Shown in pieces: positions 46,481 to 58,200 of a stretch of DNA of 64,000 nucleotides. Both the position numbers and the translations under genes were made by a program. The first letter of the stretch is position 1. Each line of letters opens with the position of its first letter. Source of the DNA: Stentor roeselii (Eukaryota; Ciliophora; Heterotrichea; Heterotrichida; Stentoridae); NCBI GenBank assembly GCA_006503475.1, contig RSEH01000001.1, forward strand, positions 62,001-126,000. The letters run 5' to 3'. The notes under the pieces are model-generated. The model had not been told where the DNA came from, ran no database searches, and worked only from the letters and a program-made list of their open reading frames with translations.

Positions 46481-48196
46481 TCAATAAAAACTAGCTTGCG
46501 AACTATCAAGATCCTCAAGAACCCTCTGATCAACATCAAACCTAGGAATAACTTTACCAATACCTCTACAACTGATTTTACTAGTCAAAATCATCAAAGT
46601 TTCATCATACCCCTGTTCAAGAACACTTCTTTCATTCAAGTAAAACAAAGCCAAGCCAGTAGAAATAAGCGCTCCCCACCCCCTAACCAAGAAAAAGTCC
46701 CAAATATCTTCAATACTCTCTCTTTCAACATCAAACTGAAAGTAAAAATGTGTGAAAACAGTTAAAAACCAACTCGAAACAATCATATCCAAAGGAATTT
46801 CCATTTTCTTCAAATGTTTATACAACAATGGAAGTCGAATTTTCATTAAAAATTCAAGTTGGTAAATCCCGAGTCTCAATCTACAAAAGTCATTTTTCCA
46901 GAGTTCACTTAAATAAAAAGGCGGTCTACACAACGCGTCCATCGTTTTCAAGACTTCCCGGGTGTCTCGAAAGACTGAAAACAAAAAATTACTGACAAAG
47001 TGCATTCCTTGGCAGTACTCAAGACTAGGGTTGTACCTGCAAAGTTCAATAAGGACCTCTTCAGTCTCGATCTGGAACTGACTGAGTCCATTCCAAACAT
47101 CACTGTGAATCTCGAACAACACGTCCTGATTGATTTCAAACCCATCTCCTTGAATGCGAGTCTTGTAAAAATTATTCATAAAAATTCTATACACCAGTCC
47201 TCGTGGTTCAAGTCCTGCAAGGCTTAACACCCTCCAAAGTGGTTTAAACAAAAGTCCTCTTTTCACAAGACTCCTCATTTTTCGGTTCACTGACAACAAG
47301 ATACAAATTTCAGAGGTGTTCAAAAATTCAAGAACTCGAGTCCAGATATTAAAAGTCACAACTCCAAAATTAGTGATTCCAAGTTTTTCATAAAAATTTT
47401 TTACTTTTTCTTGTAAATCGAAAACTTTTAACTCGATTTTTCTGATTTTTTCAGTTTTTCTTCTGATGTTTTCTTTGAGTTGTTCTTGTTTAATATTTAA
47501 ACTTTTGAATTCACTGAGGTTATTTTTAAAGCTAAGTTCATGATTATTGCATTCCTCACATTTTTCATCGATTTCAATTTGAGTGATGATTGAATGAATA
47601 ACTGCAAGAATGACTTCTTTTTCTATTTCTTCAACTTTTAACTGAAATTTTTTCTGTTTTGAGACGATTCCTCTGCATGAGCGATGAAGAGTCTTCATTG
47701 CTGAGTCGTTATTTTGGATTTTAATGACTGATTCGCAGTATTTTTTCAAGACCATTGAACTCATGAACTCCTGACTGAGACTGATAATGCAGCGAAGTCC
47801 TCTTATGAAAATTTTTCTCGTGGTTTTGACCTCAGTGCTGAAAATATACTGCTTTGAAGTAGTTTTTACCTGAAAAAAGTAAAATTTTCTGGATTTTTCT
47901 GAAGTTTTTGAAGACTTATTAGGCTCTTTGTCAACTGAGATGATTTCAGGAGTCGGGATTGACTTTTCTGAGGATTTTCTGATGAATAACTTGAGAAGTG
48001 AAGGGCAGATACTCAGAGAGACTTGAACAGTGCCTTGTGATTTTGAATGATATCGAAAAAATTGATTCTGCGTTAAAGTCTTTAAAATTTCTTTTGTTAA
48101 AATCGAATTCATTTCAGCATCTTCAGGTTTCACAACTTTTTCATCCCTAAAAACAGGAAGTCCAGGAATATGTGTAAGAGAGTGTCGAATTCTCAT
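46481..48196 (-). CDS. F-box-like plus TBC-domain protein
   Basis: 571 residues. A TBC (Rab-GAP) domain covers about 325-540: the Gln-finger motif is present as LEYCQGMHF (394-397). The Arg finger motif I-x-x-D-x-x-R is here INQDVLF (about 355-361), so the catalytic Arg appears to be replaced by Phe. Just before it, an F-box-like segment lies at about 284-322 (VLEFLNTSEICILLSVNRKMRSL ... LFKPLW). Residues 180-275 are coiled coil and the N-terminal 150 residues are unassigned, with possible PH-like strands. TBC proteins inactivate Rab GTPases; without the Arg finger this one may bind rather than turn over its Rab. The stop is TGA. Confidence 0.82.
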   Translation of the reverse strand: MRIRHSLTHIPGLPVFRDEKVVKPEDAEMNSILTKEILKTLTQNQFFRYHSKSQGTVQVSLSICPSLLKLFIRKSSEKSIPTPEIISVDKEPNKSSKTSEKSRKFYFFQVKTTSKQYIFSTEVKTTRKIFIRGLRCIISLSQEFMSSMVLKKYCESVIKIQNNDSAMKTLHRSCRGIVSKQKKFQLKVEEIEKEVILAVIHSIITQIEIDEKCEECNNHELSFKNNLSEFKSLNIKQEQLKENIRRKTEKIRKIELKVFDLQEKVKNFYEKLGITNFGVVTFNIWTRVLEFLNTSEICILLSVNRKMRSLVKRGLLFKPLWRVLSLAGLEPRGLVYRIFMNNFYKTRIQGDGFEINQDVLFEIHSDVWNGLSQFQIETEEVLIELCRYNPSLEYCQGMHFVSNFLFSVFRDTREVLKTMDALCRPPFYLSELWKNDFCRLRLGIYQLEFLMKIRLPLLYKHLKKMEIPLDMIVSSWFLTVFTHFYFQFDVERESIEDIWDFFLVRGWGALISTGLALFYLNERSVLEQGYDETLMILTSKISCRGIGKVIPRFDVDQRVLEDLDSSQASFY

Positions 48197-48225
48197 ATAT
48201 TATTATCTAATATTTCTATTAATCC

Positions 48226-48876
48226 TCAATTATTCATCATTTCCTCATTAACAGGAACACCTTTGATAACTTTTTGTCTCATTTCATTTTCCGTTTTCTT
48301 AGCAACAGCAGAAAGTCCTTGTTTTCTTGGACCTGATCTTTTCAAAGCTTTATACTCAGTGATGGGAAAATCACGAATATAATTAAGTCGACTTCGATAG
48401 TTCCCTGATCCAGCTTCCACAACTTTAATTTCTTTGACCATAGGCGAGAAGACCTTGATATGCATTTCCATATGCACCCCTTCAACAGCCCCTAAGATAT
48501 TAAGGCTGCTGTTGATGGTATTTTTCCGTCGCTTGCCAATACAGATGCCTTTAAAAGTACTTGTCTGCAGAGTAGACATGCTAAGATAATTAGTGACTTC
48601 AACAATGTCCCCAGTATTGACTATCGGAATCTTTTTCGTTTCTTTCAAGTCCTTCAAGTACTCGTTTTCCACCTGCGTGACAAGAGCCCGGTCTTTCAAT
48701 GAAGAGTACTTCGGGATCTTTGGAGGCCAGTTATAATTCACGTCGTCCCACTTGGCCTGTCTTGGTTTCCTCTCGCGTGTCTCAGGAATGTAGTTCGCGA
48801 TGAAGTTGGTCTTGTCAAATGCTGACCGCGGCTTTACATATCGATTCACGACTGACCTGAAAAGAAAGGAAAACAT
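48226..48876 (-). CDS. Mitochondrial large-subunit ribosomal protein bL19m
   Basis: 216 residues. The centre (about 88-165) matches bL19: GDIVEVTNYLS, FKGICIGKRRK, GVHMEMHIKVFSPMVKEIKVVEAG, and SRLNYIRD. The N-terminal extension begins MFSFLFRSVVNRYVKPRS, a basic mitochondrial presequence. Both the 80-residue N-terminal and the 50-residue C-terminal extensions exceed bacterial L19, as usual in mitoribosomes. It starts 14 bp from the divergent polycystin gene and ends 29 bp before the next minus gene starts. Confidence 0.88.
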   Translation of the reverse strand: MFSFLFRSVVNRYVKPRSAFDKTNFIANYIPETRERKPRQAKWDDVNYNWPPKIPKYSSLKDRALVTQVENEYLKDLKETKKIPIVNTGDIVEVTNYLSMSTLQTSTFKGICIGKRRKNTINSSLNILGAVEGVHMEMHIKVFSPMVKEIKVVEAGSGNYRSRLNYIRDFPITEYKALKRSGPRKQGLSAVAKKTENEMRQKVIKGVPVNEEMMNN

Positions 48877-48890
48877 TTACAAGACTTATA

Positions 48891-51386
48891 ATGGCTGAAA
48901 ATGATGAAAAGAAGAAAAAGCATGAAGAAGAACTCAGTCAAAGAAAACAGGAAATCGCGAATATTGAATATCAGACCAAGTCTACTCAAAATGATATTCA
49001 TATGATTGAGGAAAAATTGGATCAGCTTCAAAATCGAATTCAAATCGCGAATACTGAATTGAATTTAAGGAAAAGACGGTTAAATGATATTGAAAGTCAG
49101 ATTAAATTGAAAGGACTTGATAAAAATGAAGAATTTGAAGACTCTGAAGAAGAAGATGAAAATGCGAAAGCGGAACAAGAACTTAAAATCAAGATGCTTC
49201 GAATGATTTCTAATAGACAAGAAAGTGATGCAGATCCTAATGAGTTATTTTTTTATGATGGGCAGAAATCGGAAGTGAAGTCGAATATTGCGATTCATAC
49301 TGTTAAAATTAAACTGGTTCAGTCGGAGGGTCATTCATCTCAGAAGACATTTTCGAAAATCGTGCCGAAGGATTGCACGTTTCGAATTCACAAGTCTATG
49401 ACTTTCAATAACCTTAAAGAAAAAGCTTGTGATCATTGGGTAGAGTTTATTTAGATGATTAACAAAGTTGACTACACGCTTTACACTCTTAACTTCCAGT
49501 ACCTAGACAACGAAAAAATGGAAGCAAACATCGAGCAGCACCTAAACAAAAACAGCATCTATCCAGAGCTCTGGCTTCTCGAAAACGCTCAATACGCAAA
49601 TAAGCCAGACCAATTCAGTAACCCTTATTCAGTTGACGACCCTCTTGCAAGTAAATCAGGCTTAAAAATCATCCGAAGCCAGAACCTATCCAAAGGCGAA
49701 AGAGATTTCGAGATGCTAAAAGAAACCCTCGAAGGATATCATCATTTGAAGTACTTCTTACCTCCAATAGAAGCCAAGTCAGAAGATATGGAATTGAAAC
49801 GTCTTCATGAAAGAGACACTTCTTGTTGTGCGTTCATGTTTTTGATCTTGTTGCTGACCACCACCTTATATGTAATCCTTGAGCGAAGAAATATCACTAA
49901 TGAGTTCTGGACACGAGAAAGGGTTTATAAAAGTCTCATGCCTGATGAATTTTACAAAATTGCTGACAGAGACTCAGCAATTGAATGGATGCGAAAAGCC
50001 TTGGCAGATACTTTTTTTTATAAAAATGAACAAAGTAAGTCAAGTCCTGATGAGATCCTCAACTATTACTATCTAGTCGGCCCTGTGAATATGAGACAAG
50101 CTCGAAGTAAACAAATGAACTGTCCAAGAAACTTGGACTTTAATAAGACTTTCGCTAAATGCTACTATAAAAATACAATAAGTGGCGAAAAATTAACTGC
50201 TTCCATTTATATCGGCCCTGAAGAGTGGAGAACTTATCAAAGTAACACTGATTATAAAAGAAAATTTAATGGAGAGTTCGCAGTTTATGATACAAGTGGA
50301 TTTGTTATGGAGTTTAAAAATAATCAAACTTCTGAGTATTATGTGGATGAATTTGACGGAATGATTGATGAAGGATGGATCTCTGAAGCGACTAGAGTTT
50401 TGTTTATTTCTGCGAATTTGTATCAGCCTACTAATGACCTTTGGGTGATTGTTTATATTGCTATTGAGTTCAATACTAATAGTTTTGCATATCCTAGTGA
50501 ATTTGAGGTAGTCGCGATGCAGCCGAATATTATATCGAAATACCCTGGAAGTACTTTAGCAGATGTATTTCGAATTATTTTTTCATTTTACATTCTTTAT
50601 ATTTACATCTTTACTATCTTGGAATTTCGGAATGGTCGAAGAAACATTCAACACATGATCAGCTTTCAAGGCCTTATGGACCTGTTCCTGATAACAATGA
50701 TCATTTTTTCAGTGTCAGTGAGTCTTTACATAAACAAAGACGAAAAACAAATCTATAAAGATAACAAATACGTTGACTTAAGTTACCTGATCAACTATTA
50801 TCGACTCTATCATAACTCAAACAGTATTTCTCTTACTTTGGTTATAGTGAGACTGTTAATGTTTCTTACTTTAAACAAGAGGGTTTTTATTTATATAACA
50901 ACGATTCGCACAGCTGCGAAGCATATTTTAAGCTTCTTGTCTTGTTTAGTGATGATGCTTCTTGGATTCACCATGATTGCCCAGAGCTTGTATGGAGTTT
51001 ATATGTATGAATACCACAACTACATTTATACAGTTATATCTTTGCTGCTTTTTTCAATGTCACATGGAAATTTTGATGAAATGATGAAGATCAACGTTCA
51101 CTGGACTGCTTTTTTCTTGATTCTTTTCTTTGTTGTCATCATTTTCTTCCTCATTAGCAGCTTTTCAGGGATTTTCGTCGATGCTTATAAAGTTGTTCGG
51201 CTTGTTGAAGGGTATGAAGATGATAAAACGACCTGGACTTCTAAGTTCTTCTTGATGTGGCTCATTGATTGGCTTCCTCAAGGAGTTAAAAGGAAAATAT
51301 TTGAAAGGAAGGAAAAAGGAAAGAATCTTAATGATGTTGATGATGAGGATGACCATGATGAAGATGATGATGAAGCTCAAGATTAG
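48891..51386 (+). CDS. Polycystin-2-like (TRPP/PKD2) channel, one intron
   Basis: Exons 48891-49439 and 49455-51386 join across a 15-nt phase-0 intron to give 826 residues. The N-terminus carries a coiled coil (about 1-70) and acidic stretch. TM1 lies at about 305-325 (FMFLILLLTTTLYVI), then a large extracellular polycystin domain opening with FWTRERVYKSLMP and ending before TM2 (about 560). Five more membrane segments and the pore helix region SLLLFSMSHGNFDEM follow. The C-terminus is acidic (DDEDDHDEDDDEAQD), possibly Ca2+-sensitive. PKD2-family channels conduct cations in cilia and cell membranes. Exon 2 begins with an ATG by chance, so the second part could be mistaken for a separate gene. 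The start is TTATAATGG. Confidence 0.92.
49440..49454 (+). other. 15-nt intron
   Basis: GTAGAGTTTATTTAG, phase 0, ending in an in-frame TAG. A lies at intron position 10. The next exon starts with ATG. Confidence 0.88.
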
Positions 51387-51409
51387 ATAGATTAATAGAA
51401 TGATTGAAA

Positions 51410-52768
51410 ATGGATGATTTTGGAAATTGTTTGATGCTTATTGCATTGTATGCTCTTCAAGGGGCTGTCATTGGTCTTGTTTCAACAACATTTCCAATCA
51501 TTCTGAAAAAAACATTTTCCTTCAAAAAAATATCATTGTTCAACTTAGCAGCTTATCCATATAGTTTAAAGTTCTTTTGGTCTCCGTTTGTCGATTCATA
51601 TTTCAGTAACTGGGTGGGAAAACGTAAAACTTGGATTATTCCAGTTCAAATAATTGCCGGGGTTTTTATGATTTTCATTAGCGGAGAAATCGAGTCAATG
51701 CTGATTGAAGGAAAAATTTACCAGTTAACTATTTCGATGTTTTTTTTGTATCTTCTTTATGCAACCCAAGATATTGCAGTTGATAGCTGGGCAATCGAGC
51801 TGTTATCCAAAGAAAACAAATCCTTCGCCTCAACAACTCAAACAATTGGACATTCAATCGGTATCTTTATCAGCTGCTCAATATTCCTCTCCTTAAACTC
51901 CCCTGATTTCTGCAACAAGTTTATATTCCAAATCGCCCAACCGAAAGGAATCCTTTCACTTTCATCCTATTTTTTCATGTGGGGAACAATAAACCTTTTA
52001 ATAACCTTCCTGATTTCATTTAAAAAAGAAAATCCCTGTGAAGAAAGATTAAAAGTTTTAAAAATATACAAAAACATCTCAAAACTTTCAAAACTACCCA
52101 ACTACCAAAATCTCCTGATTCTAATAATGACCTGCCGAGTGTTCACTGCCTTCACCGACTTCGGTCTAAGCCTTGCCCTATCCGAAAAAGGTTTCAAACA
52201 ATCCGACTTCGCTTTAACATCCGCCCTGTTATTCCCATTCGAGCTTTTCACCAACTTCTTCACAGGTCTTCATCTAAAAAAATCGCGAAACATGTTCAAA
52301 CAGCTAGTTTTTGCATTGAAGTTAAAATTATTGAGTTCTTTAAGTGGACTAGTTCTTTTTCTAATGTTTTCTTCGAAGAACTCAGACCATTTTTACTTGA
52401 TCCTCGCGAATAACTTGTTTTCATCACTCGCCAACAGTTTTCTTCAAGCGCCCTTGATCAGTGTCTTCGGTTTCATCGCGGATCCGACGATGACCAGCAC
52501 GAGTTTCACCTTTTTGATGACTGCTTTTAACTTCGCTGGAAGCACTTCGAGGTTTTTGGTCTTTCAAGCTATTTATTACCTGAATTTCAGTGTTTTTTGT
52601 GAAGAAATCGGAAAAAATTGTGTTTTTCAATTTCATGGATTTGTTGTTGTTGGAGTTTTTAGTTTGGCTTTTGGAGTGGCTTTTATATGGAGAATGAGGG
52701 AAGAGATTGTAAGATTTGATGAGGTTCCGAAGGAAGACTGGTGGGTTGAAGGGAAAAAAATTGATTAA
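51410..52768 (+). CDS. Acetyl-CoA transporter family protein (SLC33A1/AT-1-like)
   Basis: 452 residues from the ATG at 51410; 23 bp after the polycystin stop. It is a multi-pass major-facilitator-like protein with about 10-12 membrane segments. AAYPYSLKFFWSPFVDSY, GKRKTWIIPVQ, YATQDIAVDSWAIELLS and SPDFCNKFIF line up with SLC33A1, which imports acetyl-CoA into the ER/Golgi lumen. Ciliates have several members, so substrate is inferred from the family. Confidence 0.9.
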   Translation: MDDFGNCLMLIALYALQGAVIGLVSTTFPIILKKTFSFKKISLFNLAAYPYSLKFFWSPFVDSYFSNWVGKRKTWIIPVQIIAGVFMIFISGEIESMLIEGKIYQLTISMFFLYLLYATQDIAVDSWAIELLSKENKSFASTTQTIGHSIGIFISCSIFLSLNSPDFCNKFIFQIAQPKGILSLSSYFFMWGTINLLITFLISFKKENPCEERLKVLKIYKNISKLSKLPNYQNLLILIMTCRVFTAFTDFGLSLALSEKGFKQSDFALTSALLFPFELFTNFFTGLHLKKSRNMFKQLVFALKLKLLSSLSGLVLFLMFSSKNSDHFYLILANNLFSSLANSFLQAPLISVFGFIADPTMTSTSFTFLMTAFNFAGSTSRFLVFQAIYYLNFSVFCEEIGKNCVFQFHGFVVVGVFSLAFGVAFIWRMREEIVRFDEVPKEDWWVEGKKID

Positions 52769-53748
52769 TGATGATGTTTGAGAGTTGGAATATTGGTTGG
52801 ATTTTATAGGAAGATGTTTGTTTAATGAATAGCTTTTAGGTGATAGAGAGGATTATTTAGAATTAAAGATTTATATCAGGTCAATCAAGGAATTGATTCA
52901 TATATTTGAAGTTTGATATGATTCTATTATTTTTTTTTTAGTTTGATGATATTTTATGTTTTGAATGTTTCTTGTTAGAAAATCTTATCTTTCCTAATCA
53001 TTTTTTATTAACCTAAAATTTCTTTTTTACTTCAGAAGAGTTAAATGATTACTATGTCTGATTAACTAAAATGAAATAAAAATTTCAGTCTTTCAAAAAT
53101 ATTTCAAATTGCAATAATTTAATCAAATGTCTCATTTTCTCTTTATTTATTCGATTATTTGCATGTCTATGGCCTTTAAATTCAAAGTCTCCAAGTTTCA
53201 ACGAAACTCTTCAGATATCAAGTTAAATCACTAAAGCTGAAAGCCAAATATTGCCAAAAAATTCTCTCTATTCGTTTTTAAGGATTAAGAGCATTAAATG
53301 ATAAAGAAAAAGACCTAAAACTGAGGACATCAGGTACAACTCAAAGACTAGCGAAAATATTTTTATCAATTTAACAGAACTTATCCTGAAATTTATCTTA
53401 AATAATTCTTGAAAAACCCAACATACGAGATTCAATTGCAGACCATATTTGATAAAACATTTAAACTCTTATGTATCGAAGTCTTCAGGAATTCAGTCTG
53501 AATTCAAATCCCATGAGTCATCTGGCCAAGAAAATTAAAATTATTCCTTTTTAACACGTTTTTAACTTAAATATTATTTATTTCCCATCCTCATTCTTTC
53601 TATCAAAACTTCTTCATATTCCAAATTTCAAGACCAAAGTGACCCAAACAAGACCTTTCAGTTTTCTGCAAAAGATCTTCAATTCCACTTCTCAATTACT
53701 AAATGGGTCTAACCCAAGAGAATTCCATTACTGAAACAAGTGGTTATA
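52769..53748. other. Tandem intergenic region
   Basis: About 980 bp. G/T-rich on the plus strand for the first 250 bp, then AT-rich, then A/C-rich for the last 200 bp before the CXC gene. No gene or RNA recognised. Confidence 0.6.
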
Positions 53749-54396
53749 ATGGAAAATTCATGCAATTCATTTCTCCCAGTTGTTAAGGGATCAAAGTCGT
53801 GTAATTGTAAATATTCCAAATGTCTGAAGCTTTACTGCGAGTGTTTTTCGTCTGGGGAGTATTGTGTCGACTGCAATTGCACGAATTGCTACAACAAGCC
53901 TGAACAAGAAGTAAAGTCCAAGTAGGAAACCCGGACTAAAAAGGTAAAAACGATTCTGCTGCGAGATCCACTCGCCTTTCGTCCGAAGATTCCGTTGGAC
54001 CCGTCAACTTTAAATTTTTCCCCTGCACCTCACTTTAAAGGGTGTAATTGCAAGAAAACTAAATGTATAAAAAAGTACTGTGAATGTTTTAATGCAGGCA
54101 TTTTGTGCTCAGATACCTGCAACTGCTCTCATTGGTAAAAAACATTCAGCAAGAATAAAACTCTCGAAGAAACCATTACTCCTAAACCTCCTACTGCTTT
54201 AATTAAATATTTTAAAGCTCTTGCTGAGTCTTTGCCTGGGAAGGTAGAAAATGAAGAGAGTTTAAAAGGTGAAGAAAGCAGCACCGCTTCAGAGGAAAGT
54301 TGCCAAAAGGCAGCTTTTGAAAAAAATTATGAAAAATTTGAGTCTGGGTTTTACGAGAGGATACTCGAAATTCTTAATAAATTTAGAGGGGTTTAA
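53749..54396 (+). CDS. LIN54/tesmin-type CXC (CRC) DNA-binding protein, two introns
   Basis: Three exons, 53749-53910, 53926-54134 and 54150-54396, give 205 residues. Two CXC modules are present: [16 protein letters not shown] ... CNCTNC (about 19-50) and [16 protein letters not shown] ... CNCSHCKNK (about 93-128, its last Cys completed across intron 2). They are joined by a linker with [10 protein letters not shown], the R-x-P-x-A-F-x-P-K motif of the CRC family. These proteins bind CHR-type DNA elements and regulate cell-cycle genes (LIN54 in DREAM/MuvB). At 205 residues it is close to a minimal CRC protein. The start is TTATAATGG. Without splicing all three parts would be broken by stops. 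Confidence 0.9.
53911..53925 (+). other. 15-nt intron
   Basis: GTAAAGTCCAAGTAG, phase 0, ending in an in-frame TAG. A lies at intron position 10. Confidence 0.88.
54135..54149 (+). other. 15-nt intron
   Basis: GTAAAAAACATTCAG, phase 2; removal completes the last cysteine of the second CXC module (SHC-KNK), which strongly supports it. A lies at intron position 10. Confidence 0.92.
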
Positions 54397-55214
54397 TATT
54401 TTTGATTTGGAAGATGGGGACTTATGTTTATTCAGGAGCTTGAGGAAAGGCATTGAAAGGATATTGAGACTGTATACTTCCATTTTCAATATAAATGCTA
54501 GATGAATATTAATGAAAAATTAGAATTTTGGAAATTTTGATAAGATTGAATGAAAAGAGTTCAGATTTTGTGATATTTTTGGTGTCAATTTTGTAATGTT
54601 TGAGTTTACTGAAGTAATTTATTATTTTATTTGAGATTTATTTTAAGATTTAAAACTAAATTGTGAAATTTAATAGTAACTTCACTTTGTGGATCTTTAG
54701 GATTAGATTATATAAAATTAATATTGTCTAGCAATAAGATTATTATAAAAAAGATTTCTAATAGTAAGCCTCATATTTCCCTTATTCTCAAATTTAAATA
54801 CTCTTTTCTAGTCAATTACAGCTTCTTAAGTCTAATCATAAATAATCTGATAGTTTAAATATTTCAAAAACTGAGTAATATCTAGAAAACAAGATTTATT
54901 TAAATACACAAAAATTTAAATATTATCAAACTCGATCTGTATAAATAAATGAAAATACTCAAAATCAAAGAAACTTTCTTATCATTAAAGTTTATCATTG
55001 CGAAATCCTCCTACCACTGAAATTATTGCTAATATAAAAATTTCCTGTAAGAATAATTAACACCCAACTCCAAACCAAATAAATATGAATATTCCTGATC
55101 CCATTCTTCAACCCAAAATAGTTAAAATAAAGCTAAAACAAATCCTTGTTAATTATACAAACTCTTTCATTTCATTCAAACCCTTCTTTGTGAATTCTTT
55201 GTAAATTACAAACA
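54397..55214. other. Tandem intergenic region
   Basis: About 820 bp, AT-rich, G/T-biased at the left end and A/C-biased before 55215. A 39-codon frame beginning with ATG near 55085 ends just before the next gene's start; it could be an upstream frame in a leader but has no other support. Confidence 0.55.
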
Positions 55215-58200
55215 ATGGATGGAATATTTTCCGAAAACCAAGAAAGACTCACCGATTCCAAAGTGCTGAATGTTAAAAAGAGCTCAAAACTTCTAAAAAA
55301 GTTTTTGTCTACCCTCATTGAGACCTTCTCATCAAACGAGAACTTTCAAGAAAATCTAAAATCTCAGTACACAAGTTTAATCCTCAAAGAACTAACTCTT
55401 TTTATGCAGTTCGGCTCTCTTCTATGGAGAAACAAGATGATTTACACTTCTTGGTCAAAGTTTCTGTGGTTCTGGAAGATTTTCGGGTACTTTCGAATCG
55501 ACAGCGCCTTTAAAGACTCAAATCAAGAAACTGTTCTATATTACATGTTTTCTGCTTTGATGTACTCAGCAGTTCTGATTTTTTCTTATCTTTTCTTCTG
55601 CATCTGGACAAAAAAAACCAGTTTTTCGTTTTTGAGATGGGTTCTTAGAAAATTCGTCGTTTTTCAAAGTTCTGTCTTGTTTTTCCCTGTTTCCGTAGTT
55701 TTTTTTCAAGGGACTTTAGCGGGTTTCGGAGGTTTTCAAGGAAAAAAAAGTGAAAGTCAATCAAGTTACTCAATGCTGCATGTTCTTAACAGTATTTTTT
55801 GCCTTGCGTTTCACTTGGCTTGTGCAGTTTTCTCACAGTTTGTGTGTTGTGATGTGAATCACGGGAAAAAAAATAAAAATATTTCATGTAAATCTTGTTG
55901 CAATCTTGATTTAAAAGGACTTGCCATCGATTTCTTGCTTATTTCACTGTACTGTGTACTGCCAGATGACAGGGTAGAGATAATCCACGGATTTGGAATT
56001 ATTTCTAAGTTCTGGCTCAGTGCTCAGTACCTGATATTCCTTCCTTATTTCAACAAACTTACAAATCAAATCGTTTTCTATAGAGTCGCTTCTGAACTGA
56101 TTCTTTCAGTGCTGTTTGTTAGCGATTATTTTATTCAAAACTCACAGTTTTTGGTGACTTCCAGCATTTTAATCATCCCGATTTATGGATTTTTAACTTT
56201 TCATCTTGTCAACTTCAGATATTCGAAAATCCTTCTTCATAAAAAATCTCTCAATGTCTACTTATTCGAGCTGAGCATTCGAGAAAAACTAATGAAAATC
56301 GAAGAACCTTGCATCAAAATTATAAATAAATTTAATAAAATACTGAAAAAAGAAGCTATTCTCAAGGGTAACTTTGGAAGTCTTTCACTTTGGCAGAGTT
56401 ATTATTGTGTGAATGCCTTGAAAGACTATCGCCTTGCTTATATAAAACTTTCTCAAACTAACAAAACAAGTTTTTCATTTGAAGCTTATATTCAAGAGAC
56501 AAAATTAAGGATTTATTTAAAGAAAAACTTTTTACATGACTTGGAAGACCTCATCTTTTTAGAGTATATCTTGAAACTCAATCAAACTAAGATCTTTGAT
56601 GAAGAAATCTGCCAAATTTATATTGAGTTCTGCACTGAAATCACTTGTAAAGCACCTTCTAAGGGAAAGTTAAAGAAACTTGCCTTGGTTTTAGATAGAA
56701 ATTTGAATAGAGTAGAAAAGTCTTATCGAAAACTCTGCTTGAAATATCCTGATGGAGTTGAAAGTGCGAAACTTTTTCAAAGTTTTTTGGAGGATATCAG
56801 GCTTAATCAAGATGGTGAAAGAGTGAAAAAGGCAAATGCTTTGGTTAATGAGGTTAGAGAATTGAATTACTTTGATGATACTAATGGGATTTTAATCGTT
56901 TCTGGAGAAGTTGAAGATTTAGGGAAGATTATTTATACGAATCCTTATTTTGCTATGATGATGAGAACTACTAGTTCTTCGTTAATTGGAAGTGACTTGA
57001 ATTCATTGATTCCTTATCCATACACGATCGGGCACAACAACACCCTCATTCGATACGTGCGTACTTGTTCAACAAGTCAATTACGATTTCCAGGTTCTTT
57101 ATTTATGCGTACAGAAAAAGGACATTTAGTCGAGTTCAACTTTAAAATCTCCTGCATCTCGTCAAATCACTGCATATTCTACCTGGTAGTTGCAAGAGAA
57201 ATCGAAAACAATCAAAGTTGTGTCCTGTTGAGTTCAGAAGGTTTTATCTACTCAACTTCAGAAAACTTCTCAAAACTACTGAAAACTAAAGAAGAAACCT
57301 TCGAAAACACTCAAATTCAAGAACTAGTTCCTGGCCTTCACTTGAAGAGTCTTCCTTTGAACCAGGCTGTGAAGATAAACCTTGAAGAAGGCCCTTGCTA
57401 TGTGATAAGGTCTATAAGAATCATAGCAAATGTTGAAATGAACTTGCTTTATTTCGTCAGTACTTCCAAAGCTTTAGAAGAAGTGATGAAGCAGACATCA
57501 AAAGAACAAAAAGTCATCATTAAGACTGATCATTCATTTAGACATCATAGCAAAATTGAAGTTGAAGAAAAATCAAGGGTTAAGTTTGAAAGCTTGAATA
57601 TTAAAGAAAGCAGCGTTTCTGAAATCGGGATTCAAGACGAAACAAAAATAGAAAAACAAGGACTTACTGAAAATCTTAAAAGTAAACCGAAACATGAGAA
57701 AGTCAAAGAAGTCAAATTGAGAACTTTAGAACTTATGTTGACCAGGTCTCTTTCTTGTATACAGAAAATTAAAGTCATTTTCATGCTGTTCATTTTTTTT
57801 ATGCTTGTTGGAAGTTCAGTTGTTTTGGTGTTTTATAAAAAACAGACTGAGTTTTATAAGAATGAACAGTTGACTCAAAGGTTTTTAGGGTATATGGATA
57901 CCTTGCAGAAAGTCAGTATTTTGACTGGATACATTCAAATTGGTGTTTTGGTTAATGAGAACATTGAAAAACTTGAGTATATTTTACAGGATACTAAAAA
58001 TTTAGGACAAGACCTTTCAAGTTCTTTTAAAGATTACGAGGCTTGTAGCAGTCTTCCCTCTAGTTTCACTGAAAACTCTGTATTTTTTTTTGAAATCGAT
58101 TCAGATTTATATGAAAATCGTTATAATCTATTTGACACTATCAAAAGATTCAGATATTATGTAAGTTTTAAATAGCTTTCACTTTTTATCACTAATAAAA

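Noticed and set aside
49455-51386. Polycystin as a separate gene starting with ATG at 49455
   Set aside because: The ATG is the first codon after a good 15-nt intron; removing it joins a coiled-coil N-terminus in frame without a gap.
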